Notes under the pieces: generated by a model
Databases searched by the model: none
The model's input: the letters and a program-made list of their open reading frames with translations, nothing else
What the model was told of the DNA's origin: nothing
In this document: positions 1-12,065 of the stretch, piece by piece
How the letters are laid out: the number at the start of each line of letters is the position of its first letter
Position numbering within the stretch: position 1 is the stretch's first letter
NCBI RefSeq assembly: GCF_029504695.1
Contig: NZ_JAQFIN010000007.1
Span: 122,425-186,424 of the forward strand
Direction: 5' to 3'
Length of the DNA stretch: 64,000 bases
Origin: Parabacteroides sp. PF5-6
GTDB taxonomy: Bacteria > Bacteroidota > Bacteroidia > Bacteroidales > Tannerellaceae
Position numbers and translations under genes: made by a program

Positions 1-2374
<2,374 letters not shown>

Positions 2375-2389
2375 TTAAAGCCCCACCAA

Positions 2390-2459
2390 CCTCCCCGGCT
2401 GGGGAGGCTAATAGGGCCGTGTAAATATTTTCAGTATGCAAAGCCTCCGCAGCGGGAGG
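2390..2459. repeat. Two GC-rich hairpins between the DUF3332 and GH2 genes
   Basis: Two short inverted repeats lie in the gap between these minus-strand genes. One has CCTCCCC/GGGGAGG arms at 2390-2407, the other CCTCC/GGAGG arms at 2444-2459. The flanking words are also similar on the minus strand (GGAGG followed by TTGGTGGGGCTTT or preceded by AAACCTCC), so the two look like copies of one unit. They may terminate DUF3332 transcription, but no clean T-run follows. Confidence 0.5.
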
Positions 2460-2470
2460 TTTGTAGTGAC

Positions 2471-3025
2471 TTAGCGTGCAGCGTAAAACGTATAATTGTC
2501 GACTACCTGTTTGAATGCCAATACGCCGGCCTGGCTTAATTCAACATTCATTTCCTGTCCGTCAGGTAAGAACATGACCACTTCGTCTTCGTTTTCAAAG
2601 CGCAACAGTTTGGTGCTTTCGCCTTCGGCTTCTACGCTCCAGCTCTTGTCGGAAGCATCGAATACCAACTCAATCGCTTTGTCTTCTCCGTTTTTCTGGA
2701 TATGGTATCCGTCGGTTTTCGTTTCTACGGTATATACGCCATTGTTTGTATCGATAGTTTCTACTTTACCGGCGTCGGCAACCGGGTTGCTTCCACTCCA
2801 GAACTCGATAGAGTTGATCACCAATACGTCGGCTAACATAGAGATTTCATACACCGGTACGATCCAGAAAGCGATAAATACCAATTCGTTCACGAATTTG
2901 CTGTCGATATTCCGGTTCCAGTCCAACAGTTTGTTGCTCAAGCTGAAAGATCCGATACAAGATGAAAATAAAACACTACTTGCCAGTGCGGCAACCATCA
3001 GTAAGTTAAAACTTTTTCTCTTCAT
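2471..3025 (-). CDS. DUF3332 family lipoprotein
   Basis: A 184-residue protein with a lipoprotein signal: a basic start (MKRKSF), a hydrophobic stretch and a lipobox ending at Cys23 (LFSSC). The mature part has a hydrophobic helix, VFIAFWIVPVYEISMLADVL, that usually defines DUF3332, then a beta-rich tail. The family occurs widely in Bacteroidetes and Vibrio and has no established function. The protein is probably anchored in the outer or inner membrane. A near-match -7 box (TATCTTCG) lies 39 bp upstream on the minus strand, so it probably has its own promoter. Confidence 0.85.
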   Translation of the reverse strand: MKRKSFNLLMVAALASSVLFSSCIGSFSLSNKLLDWNRNIDSKFVNELVFIAFWIVPVYEISMLADVLVINSIEFWSGSNPVADAGKVETIDTNNGVYTVETKTDGYHIQKNGEDKAIELVFDASDKSWSVEAEGESTKLLRFENEDEVVMFLPDGQEMNVELSQAGVLAFKQVVDNYTFYAAR

Positions 3026-3063
3026 AATAATAATCCTGTTAATTAAGTGAATATTAATGGCTG

Positions 3064-3071
3064 CGAAGATA
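3064..3071 (-). promoter_or_regulatory. Probable -7 box of the DUF3332 gene
   Basis: On the minus strand TATCTTCG matches seven of eight positions of the Bacteroidota -7 consensus TAnnTTTG. A TTG lies about 18 bp upstream of it. It is 39 bp from the ATG at 3025. Confidence 0.45.
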
Positions 3072-3134
3072 GGAACTTTTTGAAGAATTCAAGAAGTTCC
3101 GGACGTTATAGAATTATAAATCGGCGAAAATGCG

Positions 3135-3142
3135 TACTTTTG
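3135..3142 (+). promoter_or_regulatory. -7 box of the DUF5916 gene
   Basis: TACTTTTG is a perfect TAnnTTTG box. It lies downstream of the in-frame ATG at 3130 and 20 bp upstream of the ATG at 3163, so the transcript should begin after the first ATG. This decides the start codon of the next gene. Confidence 0.65.
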
Positions 3143-3162
3143 AATATTCATCTGATACGATT

Positions 3163-5790
3163 ATGAAACACTACATCGCCATATTGTTTTTATGCAGTTA
3201 CTTCTCGGTTTGGGCACAGCAAGATTCGGTTATTCCTCTGGATAAAGCCTACAAACGAAACTATACGATTACCCGTGTACAAGGTATTCGTCCGTTGATG
3301 GACGGGCGGATCGATGAGCCGTTCTGGACGGAGAACGGGCAGTGGTCGGAGCCTTTCGTGCAAGTCAGTCCCTATGAACGCCAGCCTTCTCCCTCGCCGA
3401 CACGGATGAAGCTGTTGTACGACGACCGATATATATATGTAGGGATCTATTGCAAGGATGAAGTGCCGGAGGGCATGAACGCGTTTATCGGCAACCGCGA
3501 TGATAATAGCCTGGGCGACCTGATCAGTATTGCTTTCGATACGTATCATGACTACCGTGCCGCGCCGGAGTTCAACCTGAACCTGGGCGGGAACCGGACG
3601 GACCTGATCGTGACCGATAAACTGGATATCAACCGGAGCTGGAATGCCGTCTGGGAAGGACGTACCCATATCAACAAAGCCGATTCCTCCTGGACGGCGG
3701 AACTGCGCATCCCTTTCAGTCAACTTCGTTACAACCAGCTATCCGAAGAGGGGATCTGGGGCTTGCATGTGCGGCGCATTATCCGGCGCAACAATGAAGT
3801 GCAGAACTGGAGTATCATTCCCCTGAAGAATAACGGGCATGTCTTTTCTTTCGGTGAGATGCACGGGATGCACGACTTACCCAAACCGCGCGGCATCGAA
3901 TTGCAACCTTATGTGATGGGGAAATACCAGCGCAGCCCGAAGGTTGCCGGAAGCCCGTACCAGAAAGGAAACGACTGGAATGGGAATGCCGGCTTGGATG
4001 CCAAGGTGGCGCTCTCCGATTTTACCCTGGATATCACGATCAATCCGGACTATGGGCAGGTTGAGCTCGATCCTTCGGTGATGAACCTGACAGCTTACGA
4101 GACCTTCTACGACGAGAAACGCCCTTTTTTCCTGGAAGGGAAGCATATCATGGATTTCAATAACGGAAGCGATATGATGTTTTATACGCGCCGGATAGGG
4201 GCCATGCCTTCGTATACGCCGGGAGGCGACTTTGTGGAAACGAAGGAGAATGTGCCGATTATCGGCGCTTTGAAGCTGACGGGTACGAACCGGAACGGCT
4301 TGACATTGGGCATTGTACAGAGCTTGACGGCACGCTCCTCAGCCCGGGTGACTACCGGCGGACAGGAGGATAAGGTGGTCGTGGAGCCGTTGACAAACTA
4401 TTCCGTTGCCCGGGTGCAGAAAAACTGGAAAGGGAATACCCTCTTGGGCGGGATGCTGACTTCCGTAAACCGCGCCTTGAACGAACAGCACCTGAAAGAC
4501 CGGATCGTACGGAATGCATTTACGGCCGGCGTTGATTTTACGCAGTATTTCAATAACCGCTTGTATTATATCGACCTGAAAGCGATGTTTAGCTCGTTGC
4601 AGGGGAGCGAAGAAGCCATTCAACTGCTTCAGCAAAGCCCGGTACATTATTATCAACGGGCTTCGGCACAGAATTATCTGGGAGTAGATCCTACACGGAC
4701 GGCACTGAATGGTACGGGCGGTTACCTGAAGGTCGGGCGCAAAGGCAATGCGCGCTGGTCGTTCTCGGAGACATTCAACTGGCTTTCGCCCGGATTCGAC
4801 CTGAACAATGTCGGCTACCTGAAGCAGGCGGATAAGTTGTCCAATGAGACGACGATTGAGTTCAAGCAGACGGATACCTGGAAGATCTTTCGCAACAATA
4901 CGTTTACCCTGACGCAAGGCAACCAATGGGATTATGGCGGCAGCTCCTACGGAAACAGTCTCGCTTTGCAATGGAAGACAATGTTTATTAACCGCTATGA
5001 ACTATCCGTGGCGCAGACGAGAGGTTGGAACTGGGTGCATACGCGCCGCCTGCGGGGTGGGCCGGATATCCGTTTCGGCGGATGGAACAATACAGTCGCT
5101 TCTTTTAATACGGATAAGGCAAAGCGCATGGCTTTCACCCTGAAGTATTCGGCCGATCATAATGTGCGGGGCGATTACCGGTTCAATACCTTGACGCCCA
5201 GCCTGACGTATAAGTGGGGAAACCATGTCTACCTGTCGGGCGAGTTTAACTATGTCTTCAATACGGATCACATGGAATATGTGGCGACGGTCAAAGATTA
5301 CGATTATCTTCCTCCCGCCTATATCGTGGGACATCTGGAGCAACGTACTTACGGACTGACGATGAAGGTGCAGGTGAATGTCACGCCCGATATCTCACTT
5401 CAGTTCTATGGCTCACCTTTTACTTCCACCGGGAAGTTCGATACGTTCAAGATGGCGATGGATCCGAAGTCACGTCAGCCGGATGAGCGTTTTCATACCT
5501 TTACTTCGGCGGAGATTTCACTTTCGGAAGGGATCTACTCCGTAGTGCGCAGTGGGGAAGTAGCCTACCGTTTCAAAGATCCGGATTTCAGCTTCAATGA
5601 GTTTCGCTCCAACCTGGTGGCCCGTTGGGAATACCGACCGGGATCTACCTTGTACTTTGTCTGGGAACATTCCATGTCGCAGCGCGATCCGTATTGGGAG
5701 AGTGGATGGAACGACAACCTGAACCGGATGTTCGGCTTGCCGGCGACAAATGTCTTTATGGTCAAACTGAATTACTGGTTCAATTTGTAA
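3163..5790 (+). CDS. DUF5916 family outer-membrane protein with CBM9-like N-terminal domain
   Basis: The protein has 875 residues from the ATG at 3163; the ATG at 3130 is rejected because the -7 box falls after it. The signal peptide is MKHYIAILFLCSYFSVWAQ. Residues of about 30-220 form a carbohydrate-binding module 9-like domain (PLMDGRIDEPFW, RYIYVGIYCKDE, AELRIPFSQL). The rest is the DUF5916 region, rich in alternating aromatic beta-strands and ending in an aromatic residue pattern (MVKLNYWFNL) typical of outer-membrane beta-barrels. No enzyme activity is established for the family; a role at the cell surface, perhaps in glycan or protein handling, is inference. It is monocistronic, because the next gene has its own promoter. 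Confidence 0.88.
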   Translation: MKHYIAILFLCSYFSVWAQQDSVIPLDKAYKRNYTITRVQGIRPLMDGRIDEPFWTENGQWSEPFVQVSPYERQPSPSPTRMKLLYDDRYIYVGIYCKDEVPEGMNAFIGNRDDNSLGDLISIAFDTYHDYRAAPEFNLNLGGNRTDLIVTDKLDINRSWNAVWEGRTHINKADSSWTAELRIPFSQLRYNQLSEEGIWGLHVRRIIRRNNEVQNWSIIPLKNNGHVFSFGEMHGMHDLPKPRGIELQPYVMGKYQRSPKVAGSPYQKGNDWNGNAGLDAKVALSDFTLDITINPDYGQVELDPSVMNLTAYETFYDEKRPFFLEGKHIMDFNNGSDMMFYTRRIGAMPSYTPGGDFVETKENVPIIGALKLTGTNRNGLTLGIVQSLTARSSARVTTGGQEDKVVVEPLTNYSVARVQKNWKGNTLLGGMLTSVNRALNEQHLKDRIVRNAFTAGVDFTQYFNNRLYYIDLKAMFSSLQGSEEAIQLLQQSPVHYYQRASAQNYLGVDPTRTALNGTGGYLKVGRKGNARWSFSETFNWLSPGFDLNNVGYLKQADKLSNETTIEFKQTDTWKIFRNNTFTLTQGNQWDYGGSSYGNSLALQWKTMFINRYELSVAQTRGWNWVHTRRLRGGPDIRFGGWNNTVASFNTDKAKRMAFTLKYSADHNVRGDYRFNTLTPSLTYKWGNHVYLSGEFNYVFNTDHMEYVATVKDYDYLPPAYIVGHLEQRTYGLTMKVQVNVTPDISLQFYGSPFTSTGKFDTFKMAMDPKSRQPDERFHTFTSAEISLSEGIYSVVRSGEVAYRFKDPDFSFNEFRSNLVARWEYRPGSTLYFVWEHSMSQRDPYWESGWNDNLNRMFGLPATNVFMVKLNYWFNL

Positions 5791-5815
5791 TTGTGTAGGC
5801 GAATCACTACTTTTG
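5784..5815 (+). promoter_or_regulatory. Promoter of pspC-uvrB-DUF1460
   Basis: A -33 TTTG at 5784-5787 and a -7 TACTTTTG at 5808-5815 are separated by 20 bp, the expected Bacteroidota spacing. The -33 element overlaps the stop codon region of the DUF5916 gene. The first start codon follows at 5844. Confidence 0.75.
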
Positions 5816-5843
5816 TAAAGTAATTACAAAGAAAGAAACAACC

Positions 5844-6041
5844 ATGGAACAAAAGAAAAGATTAATGCGCTCGAGAACAGAAAAGATGATCGGCGGTGTG
5901 TGTGGCGGGATTGCCAAGTATCTGGATATCGATCCGACGATAGCACGTGTGGCTTACGTCTTGTTGTCCGTTTTTACGGTTTTTGCCGGCGCCATTGTTT
6001 ATCTCATCCTTTGGATGATTATGCCTGAAGAGACAATCTAA
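5844..6041 (+). CDS. PspC domain protein
   Basis: A 65-residue protein that is almost entirely one PspC domain: RSRTEKMIGGVCGGIAKYLD, followed by a single strongly hydrophobic transmembrane segment (VAYVLLSVFTVFAGAIVYLILWMIM). In Proteobacteria PspC is an inner-membrane sensor of the phage-shock response. Stand-alone PspC proteins like this are common in Bacteroidetes without the rest of the psp operon, and none of the other psp genes is nearby. It is separated from uvrB by 3 bp and probably shares its transcript. Confidence 0.92.
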   Translation: MEQKKRLMRSRTEKMIGGVCGGIAKYLDIDPTIARVAYVLLSVFTVFAGAIVYLILWMIMPEETI

Positions 6042-6044
6042 CGA

Positions 6045-8069
6045 ATGAATTTTGAATTAACATCTGCTTTCAGTCCTACAGGTGACCAGCCGGAAGCCAT
6101 TGCCGCGCTTACCGAAGGGATCCGATCCGGTGTGCCCTTTCAGACCCTGTTAGGTGTGACCGGTTCGGGCAAAACCTTTACTATTGCCAATGTAATCAAA
6201 GAGATCCAACGGCCGACATTGATATTGAGCCATAACAAAACCCTGGCGGCGCAGCTCTACAGTGAGTTCAGCGCTTTCTTTCCCCACAATGCGGTCGAGT
6301 ATTTCGTTTCCTACTACGATTATTACCAGCCGGAGGCCTATCTGCCTACGACGGATACCTATATTGAGAAAGATCTTCAGATCAATGACGAGATTGATAA
6401 GTTGCGCTTGCGGGCGACGGCTTCGCTCTTGTCGGGCCGGAAGGATGTGATCGTGATCTCTTCCGTTTCCTGCCTGTACGGTATGGCGGATCCGACGGCG
6501 TTTGCCGAGAAGGTGACGAATATCCGGCGGGGCATGGTGATCGACCGTGACGTCCTGTTGCGCCGGTTTGTCGATGCCTTGTATATGAATAATAAGATCG
6601 ACTTCCAGAGCGGCACGTTCCGGGTGAACGGCGATACGGTGGATATCTTCCCGGCGATCGAAAGCTACGATGGGGTGGCCTACCGCATCGAGTTCTGGGG
6701 CGATGAGATCGAACGCATCTCTTCTTTCAATCCGCAGACGGGTGTAGAGATCGACGAGCAGGACGAACTGAATATCTATCCGACGAACCTGTTCGTGACC
6801 ACCCAGGAACGCTTGAACAACGCCATCGGTCAGATCGATGTCGACCTGGGTACCCAGGTGGAGTTCCTCAAGCAGATCGGTAAACCTTTTGAAGCCAAAC
6901 GACTTTACGAACGGGTCACCTTCGATCTGGAGATGATCCGCGAACTGGGACATTGTTCAGGTATCGAGAACTACTCCCGCTACTTCGACGGACGCGCACA
7001 AGGGGAGCGGCCTTACTGTCTCTTGGATTACTTCCCGAAAGACTTCCTCTTGGTGATCGACGAGAGCCATGTGACGATTCCGCAGATCCGTGCGATGTAC
7101 GGCGGCGACTATTCGCGGAAGAAGAACCTGGTGGAATATGGTTTCCGCCTGCCTGCGGCGATGGATAACCGTCCGCTGACCTTCGATGAGTTTGAATCGT
7201 TGAACGACCTGGCGATCTATGTCAGTGCTACTCCGGCGGATTATGAACTTGCGAAGAGCGAAGGGGTAGTGGTCGATCAGCTGATTCGCCCGACCGGACT
7301 GTTGGATCCGATCATCGATGTGCGCCCGACCTTGAATCAGATCGATGACCTGATGGAAGAAATAACCCTGCGTGCCGCCAAGGACGAACGCATCCTGGTC
7401 ACTACCCTGACCAAACGCATGGCCGAAGAACTGACGGCTTACCTGACCCGGATGGGCATACGGTGTAACTATATCCATAGCGATGTGGAAACATTGGAGC
7501 GCGTACAGATTATGGAAGACCTGCGCAAAGGCTTGTTTGATGTGTTGATCGGGGTGAATCTTTTACGGGAAGGGCTCGACCTGCCCGAGGTTTCATTGGT
7601 TGCGATCCTGGATGCCGACAAGGAGGGATTCCTGCGTTCGCATCGTTCGTTGACGCAGACTGCCGGACGTGCGGCACGTAATGTGAACGGTAAGGTGATC
7701 TTCTATGCCGATAAGATCACGGAGAGTATGCGTCTGACGATGGAAGAAACCAGCCGGCGGCGCGAGAAGCAGTTGGCTTACAATGAGATGCATGGTATTA
7801 CGCCTACGCAGATCGTCAAGACAAGTGTCTCTCTTCTGGGTAGTGATAAGTCTGCGGGTGCGGAACAACGGATGTATATCGAACCGGAAGCCAGCCTGGT
7901 GGCTGATCCGGTGATCCGATATATGACACGTCCGCAGTTGGAGAAATCCATCGAACGCACGAAGAAACTGATGACGGAAGCTGCCAAGAAACTCGAATTT
8001 ATCGAAGCGGCACAATACCGGGATGAATTGATCAAACTACAGGATCAATTGGCTACGAAAAAGGAATAA
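6045..8069 (+). CDS. uvrB: Excinuclease ABC subunit B
   Basis: UvrB is the damage-verifying helicase-like subunit of nucleotide excision repair; it is loaded by UvrA and recruits UvrC. At 674 residues it has the normal length. Visible motifs are Walker A GVTGSGKT (about residue 40), the DNA-pinching hairpin region [12 protein letters not shown] (about 90-101), the DEAH-type helicase box VIDESH, SATP, and the late helicase motifs [13 protein letters not shown] and QTAGRAARN. The C-terminal UVR motif that contacts UvrC is at about 635-668. It starts 3 bp after pspC and is followed after 3 bp by the DUF1460 gene, so the three form one operon. Confidence 0.98.
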   Translation: MNFELTSAFSPTGDQPEAIAALTEGIRSGVPFQTLLGVTGSGKTFTIANVIKEIQRPTLILSHNKTLAAQLYSEFSAFFPHNAVEYFVSYYDYYQPEAYLPTTDTYIEKDLQINDEIDKLRLRATASLLSGRKDVIVISSVSCLYGMADPTAFAEKVTNIRRGMVIDRDVLLRRFVDALYMNNKIDFQSGTFRVNGDTVDIFPAIESYDGVAYRIEFWGDEIERISSFNPQTGVEIDEQDELNIYPTNLFVTTQERLNNAIGQIDVDLGTQVEFLKQIGKPFEAKRLYERVTFDLEMIRELGHCSGIENYSRYFDGRAQGERPYCLLDYFPKDFLLVIDESHVTIPQIRAMYGGDYSRKKNLVEYGFRLPAAMDNRPLTFDEFESLNDLAIYVSATPADYELAKSEGVVVDQLIRPTGLLDPIIDVRPTLNQIDDLMEEITLRAAKDERILVTTLTKRMAEELTAYLTRMGIRCNYIHSDVETLERVQIMEDLRKGLFDVLIGVNLLREGLDLPEVSLVAILDADKEGFLRSHRSLTQTAGRAARNVNGKVIFYADKITESMRLTMEETSRRREKQLAYNEMHGITPTQIVKTSVSLLGSDKSAGAEQRMYIEPEASLVADPVIRYMTRPQLEKSIERTKKLMTEAAKKLEFIEAAQYRDELIKLQDQLATKKE

Positions 8070-8072
8070 GAT

Positions 8073-8939
8073 ATGAAACGGAATACATACCCTATATTTT
8101 GGCTCGCCCTCTGCCTTGTTTTCCTGGGTGCTTGTGCGAAAGGCAAAGCAGAAGAACGTTACTACTCTCCGGAAGATCAGGCGATCTTCGCCCGTTATCT
8201 CTCCACGATGCAAGCGAAAAAGGACCTGCCGACGGATCAATTGATCGTTGAAGCGGCCCTTTTCTTTCTCGGCACGCCCTATGTGGGCGCTACCCTGGAG
8301 AAAGAACCGGAAGGCCTGGTGATCAACCTGCGGGAGATGGACTGCTCCACCTTCGTGGAGAATGTGATCAGCCTGACGCAAACCCTTCAAAGCGAAGATC
8401 CTTCTTTTGATACGTTTTGCCGGAACCTGCAACACCTGCGTTACCGGGAAGGGCGGATCACCGACTATACCGACCGCCTGCATTATACGTCGGACTGGAT
8501 CTACGTCAATGCACGTAAAGGGCTGGTGAAGGATGTAACGAAAGAAATAGGAGGGAAGCCGTTGGATTTGAATCTCTCTTTTATGTCTACCCATCCGGAG
8601 AGCTACAAACAGCTGAACGGCAACCCCGAACGAATCGCGCGGATTGAAATGAAAGAAAAAGAGATCAGTTCCCGTTCTTATTTCTATATTCCGGAAGAAG
8701 AGATCGACGCGCGGAGTAGGGAGATCAAGAGTGGCGATATGATCGGATTTGTTACTACCATCAACGGCCTGGATCTCTCCCATGTCGGCATCGCCTATTG
8801 GCAAAACGATGAACTGATCTTTATCCACGCCTCCTCTTCGGCTGCCAAGCAAGTGATCATCAATAAAGAATCTTTATCCGCCTACGTCAAGCGCATCAAA
8901 AGCAATAAAGGGGTGATGATTGTCAGGCTTCTTCCGTAA
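8073..8939 (+). CDS. DUF1460 family lipoprotein, NlpC/P60-like amidase
   Basis: A 288-residue lipoprotein with a lipobox at LVFLGAC. DUF1460 proteins adopt an NlpC/P60-like cysteine hydrolase fold and are thought to act as N-acetylmuramoyl-alanine amidase-like or peptidoglycan fragment hydrolases. The probable catalytic Cys is in EMDCSTFVENV (about residue 90) and the His in DLSHVGIAYW (about residue 234). The start is 3 bp after uvrB, and it probably shares that operon, though a functional link to DNA repair is not obvious. It converges on the DUF5686 gene with only 23 bp between stops, and no clear terminator hairpin is seen there. Confidence 0.9.
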   Translation: MKRNTYPIFWLALCLVFLGACAKGKAEERYYSPEDQAIFARYLSTMQAKKDLPTDQLIVEAALFFLGTPYVGATLEKEPEGLVINLREMDCSTFVENVISLTQTLQSEDPSFDTFCRNLQHLRYREGRITDYTDRLHYTSDWIYVNARKGLVKDVTKEIGGKPLDLNLSFMSTHPESYKQLNGNPERIARIEMKEKEISSRSYFYIPEEEIDARSREIKSGDMIGFVTTINGLDLSHVGIAYWQNDELIFIHASSSAAKQVIINKESLSAYVKRIKSNKGVMIVRLLP

Positions 8940-8962
8940 TCCCCTTAAAGCCTTTACTCCCC

Positions 8963-11158
8963 TTATTCAATCTCGAACGTGAACCGGAAGCCCACGCGAT
9001 TGTATTCGTGTTTGTGGAAGCCGGCAAAGATAGCTACGTTAAAGATTGAATTACCGAAGCCATAGCCTACTTCCGTATAGTTGTTCAATGCCGGCGTGCA
9101 TACGTGGCCCAGGTAAAGGCGTTCGGAGAGTACGTGCTTGGTGGCTCTCTTGTCGAAGAGGTTAAACAGGATAAAAGGACTCTCGTACATGATGTGTGAT
9201 TGCACGTACTTGTCGGAGGCGTTGAACCATTCCCTTTGCAAGGTATGGAAGACCCCACCGATGCGCTCTTCCCACGACTCCGGGAAGTTCCGGCGGGCGA
9301 AGTATTCGAACTCGGCGAAGTAGGTCGATTTCTGTTTCGTATAAAGCCCACCACTCACGTGATAATTGATCCGCTTGAGGGAAGAGCCGATTTTCAGGCT
9401 TTGATGCACATCCATCTCCAACCGGCCATAGTCACCCGTGCTTTTCATCACACCGGGAATCCCCCGGGCGAAGGTCAGTGAGATCGTCGGATAGTAGGAG
9501 TAGACATATTCTTTCCGTTTGCCGTTCATCCGGTAGAATTGCCGGGGCGTATAGGTAAAACTGATCCGGGGGATGAAGTCGTAATAGGTCTCATTGATGA
9601 TCTCTTCGACGTCCTCGCCGGGATCTTTGGCCGGTTTCGCTTTGACCGGTACGCGTTTGTGATGGCCGACGCCCGCTTCAAAGAGGAAACCGTTCGACAA
9701 TTCGATCGTATTCTTCAGGTCGACATAGTAATGCCGGTAGTAATTCAGGTTCAGATCGTTGAAATTGAACAGGGAGTCTTTCAGATGATCGTTGATGTCG
9801 CGCATCATCTGGGACGAATACGTCTGGTTGTCGTTGGCGATCACGAACTCGAGTGAACCCATCTTCTCCGGCTTGTAGTGCCATTGGCTCCGGAGCTTGT
9901 AAAAGAGTTCTTTGCGTTTGAAAACGATACCGACCTCGGGGCGGATCACCAGTTGACGATCGTTTTTGAAGGTCTTCGTGATGCGCAGGCGTTGTTTGTA
10001 GGTTACACCGTTGCGCGATGAATAACTCAACTGGAAGGGATTCAACAAACCGGAATAGCGAACGCGCGTCGAGTAGAAGTCGAACGTAGCGTCGCTCATC
10101 AACTGTTCCGCCACTTTCATGTGGTTCACGTCCGTCGTATCTTTCTCATTCGCTTTGGGTTTGATGTAATTGATCGCGTAGACGCCTTTTTCTTCATCGG
10201 TCAAAGGGATATCTCTTTTGTTTTCCCAATAGTCATCTTCCCGGACAAAAGGAATCGAGTCGGACAGGATCGTATAGTAGTTCGACAGGTCGAGCGCTTT
10301 CCATTCCCTTTTGCCATTCTTTTTCTCTTTGAGCTTTTCCAGTTTGACCCATTCGAGTTCGGTGTAGTGGAAAGACGAATGATAGGTGCTTACGACCACA
10401 TTGCCCAATACTTTGTAGCGCAGCGACAGATCGGAGGTGTTGGGCAATATCAGTTGTCCGTATTTATGCCCGAAGTTCACCACCAGATTGAACTCCGCGA
10501 AGTCATTTCTTCCGTTCATCTCTATCTTTTCGATGCGCCATTCGTTGTCCCGGATGTAGAGGTCGCCGCTGGTAAGCTTCTGGCTCCATTGCTTGGGCAG
10601 GAAACGGATACGGAACACCCGGCTGTCGTCTTCTTCGATGATCTCTTCCAGATTGAACTCATAATATCTGAAGGCTTTGCGGCCAACCGGGGTGATGATC
10701 GCTTCGTCGTAGATCGTCGGCGCATAGACATTCAGGTTGAGGAACGAGATAAGCTCCTGCTGTTTGCTACGGCTGGGGATGGTATTCCCATTTACCGCCT
10801 TGAAGTCATGTTTGTAGAGGTTGGGCGCTTCGTATTCGGACTCGCTGAACATCTCGAAGATCACATCCGGCTTCTTGCGTTCGACCGGGAAGAGATGGTT
10901 GGCATATTGGATGAGGAAATTGTTTTTCAGAATCTCCGTCCGCCCTTTGATGTAGATGCCCGCTTTGTATCGGGAGATCGCATTGGCATATTCAATGGAG
11001 TGTTCGATGACGTATTGCATGATCGAATCGGCCTGATACCGGGACTCCGCCGTCGCATAAGGGAAAGACATGAAATTCTCGCCATAAGTGTCTGGGGTCT
11101 TGCCCCGGAGGCTTACAGAGAGGAGTAGTAAGAATAATATGACGCTATATCTGTTCAA
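8963..11158 (-). CDS. DUF5686 family outer-membrane protein
   Basis: A 731-residue protein with a signal peptide (MNRYSVILFLLLLSVSLRG). The N-terminal half matches the DUF5686 pattern: YAISRYKAGIYIKG-like strands, FLPKQWSQKLTSGDLYIRD and a conserved NVYAPTIYDEAI segment. The C-terminal half is beta-barrel-like and ends RVGFRFTFEIE. Relatives often carry an N-terminal carboxypeptidase-regulatory-like domain; this one appears to lack it. The function of the family is unknown, and an outer-membrane location is inferred. It is divergent from the Crp/Fnr gene, with a perfect -7 box on the minus strand upstream. Confidence 0.85.
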   Translation of the reverse strand: MNRYSVILFLLLLSVSLRGKTPDTYGENFMSFPYATAESRYQADSIMQYVIEHSIEYANAISRYKAGIYIKGRTEILKNNFLIQYANHLFPVERKKPDVIFEMFSESEYEAPNLYKHDFKAVNGNTIPSRSKQQELISFLNLNVYAPTIYDEAIITPVGRKAFRYYEFNLEEIIEEDDSRVFRIRFLPKQWSQKLTSGDLYIRDNEWRIEKIEMNGRNDFAEFNLVVNFGHKYGQLILPNTSDLSLRYKVLGNVVVSTYHSSFHYTELEWVKLEKLKEKKNGKREWKALDLSNYYTILSDSIPFVREDDYWENKRDIPLTDEEKGVYAINYIKPKANEKDTTDVNHMKVAEQLMSDATFDFYSTRVRYSGLLNPFQLSYSSRNGVTYKQRLRITKTFKNDRQLVIRPEVGIVFKRKELFYKLRSQWHYKPEKMGSLEFVIANDNQTYSSQMMRDINDHLKDSLFNFNDLNLNYYRHYYVDLKNTIELSNGFLFEAGVGHHKRVPVKAKPAKDPGEDVEEIINETYYDFIPRISFTYTPRQFYRMNGKRKEYVYSYYPTISLTFARGIPGVMKSTGDYGRLEMDVHQSLKIGSSLKRINYHVSGGLYTKQKSTYFAEFEYFARRNFPESWEERIGGVFHTLQREWFNASDKYVQSHIMYESPFILFNLFDKRATKHVLSERLYLGHVCTPALNNYTEVGYGFGNSIFNVAIFAGFHKHEYNRVGFRFTFEIE

Positions 11159-11178
11159 TATTAAAACGGTCTTTACGA

Positions 11179-11186
11179 CAAAATTA
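11179..11186 (-). promoter_or_regulatory. -7 box of the DUF5686 gene
   Basis: The minus strand reads TAATTTTG, a perfect TAnnTTTG, 20 bp upstream of the ATG at 11158. Confidence 0.6.
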
Positions 11187-11285
11187 CTGATTTATTACCC
11201 GAAAGATACGACTCTTTTGTATCAATTGTCATAGGCTGACGTATTAAAACAAAGAAAAACTGTTATTGTTTTGGAAATAATGTTC

Positions 11286-11293
11286 TATATTTG
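11286..11293 (+). promoter_or_regulatory. -7 box of the Crp/Fnr gene
   Basis: TATATTTG is a perfect TAnnTTTG. A TTATTG stretch about 17 bp upstream may serve as the -33 element, but the spacing is short. The start codon is 28 bp downstream. Confidence 0.6.
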
Positions 11294-11321
11294 TGCTTCA
11301 TAAGTATGTTATACAGCAGTC

Positions 11322-12023
11322 GTGGTTAAACAACAGAATGTAGAAGTCGATATTTCGGCTAGTTTATCAGAGTTATGGAGAGTCTTGACTGAAAAGGAAA
11401 GAGAGATTCTCCGGCAAAATTCGACGATCCAGCAGTTCAAGCGTAACGAACTGATCTACTGTGAGGGCGACGAACCAAAGGACATGATGTGCTTATTAAA
11501 AGGCAAAGTCAAGATCTTTAAAGAAGGGGTAGGCGGCAGAAGCCAGATCATCCGCATGATCAAACCCATCCAGTACTTTGCTTATCGGGCATCCTTTGCG
11601 CAGGAGTCATACCTGACTAATGCGGCAGCATTTGAATCTTCGGTTGTCTGCATGATCCCTATGGCGGTGGTGGAGGAGTTGTTAATGGGGAATCCCCAGT
11701 TAGCGATGTTCTTTATCCGTCAATTGTCGATCGACCTGGGGGTGGCCGACGAGCGTACGGTCAATCTGACGCAGAAACATATCCGGGGGCGTCTGGCTGA
11801 GTCCCTGTTATTCCTCAAAGATAGCTATGGACTGGAAGAAGACGGAGCTACCCTGAGCATTTACCTGGCCCGGGAAGACCTGGCGAATCTGTCGAACATG
11901 ACGACCTCCAATGCTATTCGCACCTTATCCACCTTTGTCTCTGAGCATATCATTGCTCTGGACGGCCGTAAGATCAAACTGATCGATGAAGAGCGGTTAA
12001 GGAAGATTAGTAAGATGGGGTAA
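11322..12023 (+). CDS. Crp/Fnr family transcriptional regulator
   Basis: A 233-residue protein starting at GTG; the ATG at 11306 is out of frame and no in-frame ATG comes before residue 62. Residues of about 20-125 form the cyclic-nucleotide-binding-type sensor fold (IQQFKRNELIYCEGDEPKDM). The C-terminal winged helix contains LAREDLANLSNMTTSNAIRT. There is no Fnr-type N-terminal cysteine cluster, so an oxygen-sensing iron-sulphur cluster is unlikely. The ligand and regulon cannot be told from sequence. It is monocistronic and ends at a strong palindrome. Confidence 0.93.
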   Translation: MVKQQNVEVDISASLSELWRVLTEKEREILRQNSTIQQFKRNELIYCEGDEPKDMMCLLKGKVKIFKEGVGGRSQIIRMIKPIQYFAYRASFAQESYLTNAAAFESSVVCMIPMAVVEELLMGNPQLAMFFIRQLSIDLGVADERTVNLTQKHIRGRLAESLLFLKDSYGLEEDGATLSIYLAREDLANLSNMTTSNAIRTLSTFVSEHIIALDGRKIKLIDEERLRKISKMG

Positions 12024-12039
12024 TTAGGAGCTTAAGGGG

Positions 12040-12063
12040 ATTAAGGGGCTTAAGCCCCTTAAT
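12040..12063. terminator. Perfect 24-bp palindrome between convergent genes
   Basis: A perfect 24-bp inverted repeat with centre GGGGCTTAAGCCCC lies between the Crp/Fnr stop (12023) and the ABC permease stop (12066). It is placed to serve both as a bidirectional terminator. The preceding bases (AGCTTAAGGGGATT) repeat the same word, so it belongs to the short-word hairpins seen at other gene ends. Confidence 0.7.
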
Positions 12064-12065
12064 CC

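Noticed and set aside
3130..3162. Upstream ATG as start of the DUF5916 protein
   Set aside because: The -7 box lies between this ATG and the next one, and the signal peptide starts at the later ATG.
10121..11128. Long plus-strand frame of 335 residues opposite the DUF5686 gene
   Set aside because: It is antisense to a well-supported outer-membrane gene, has no signal peptide or recognisable domain, and its composition is that of a frame shadow.
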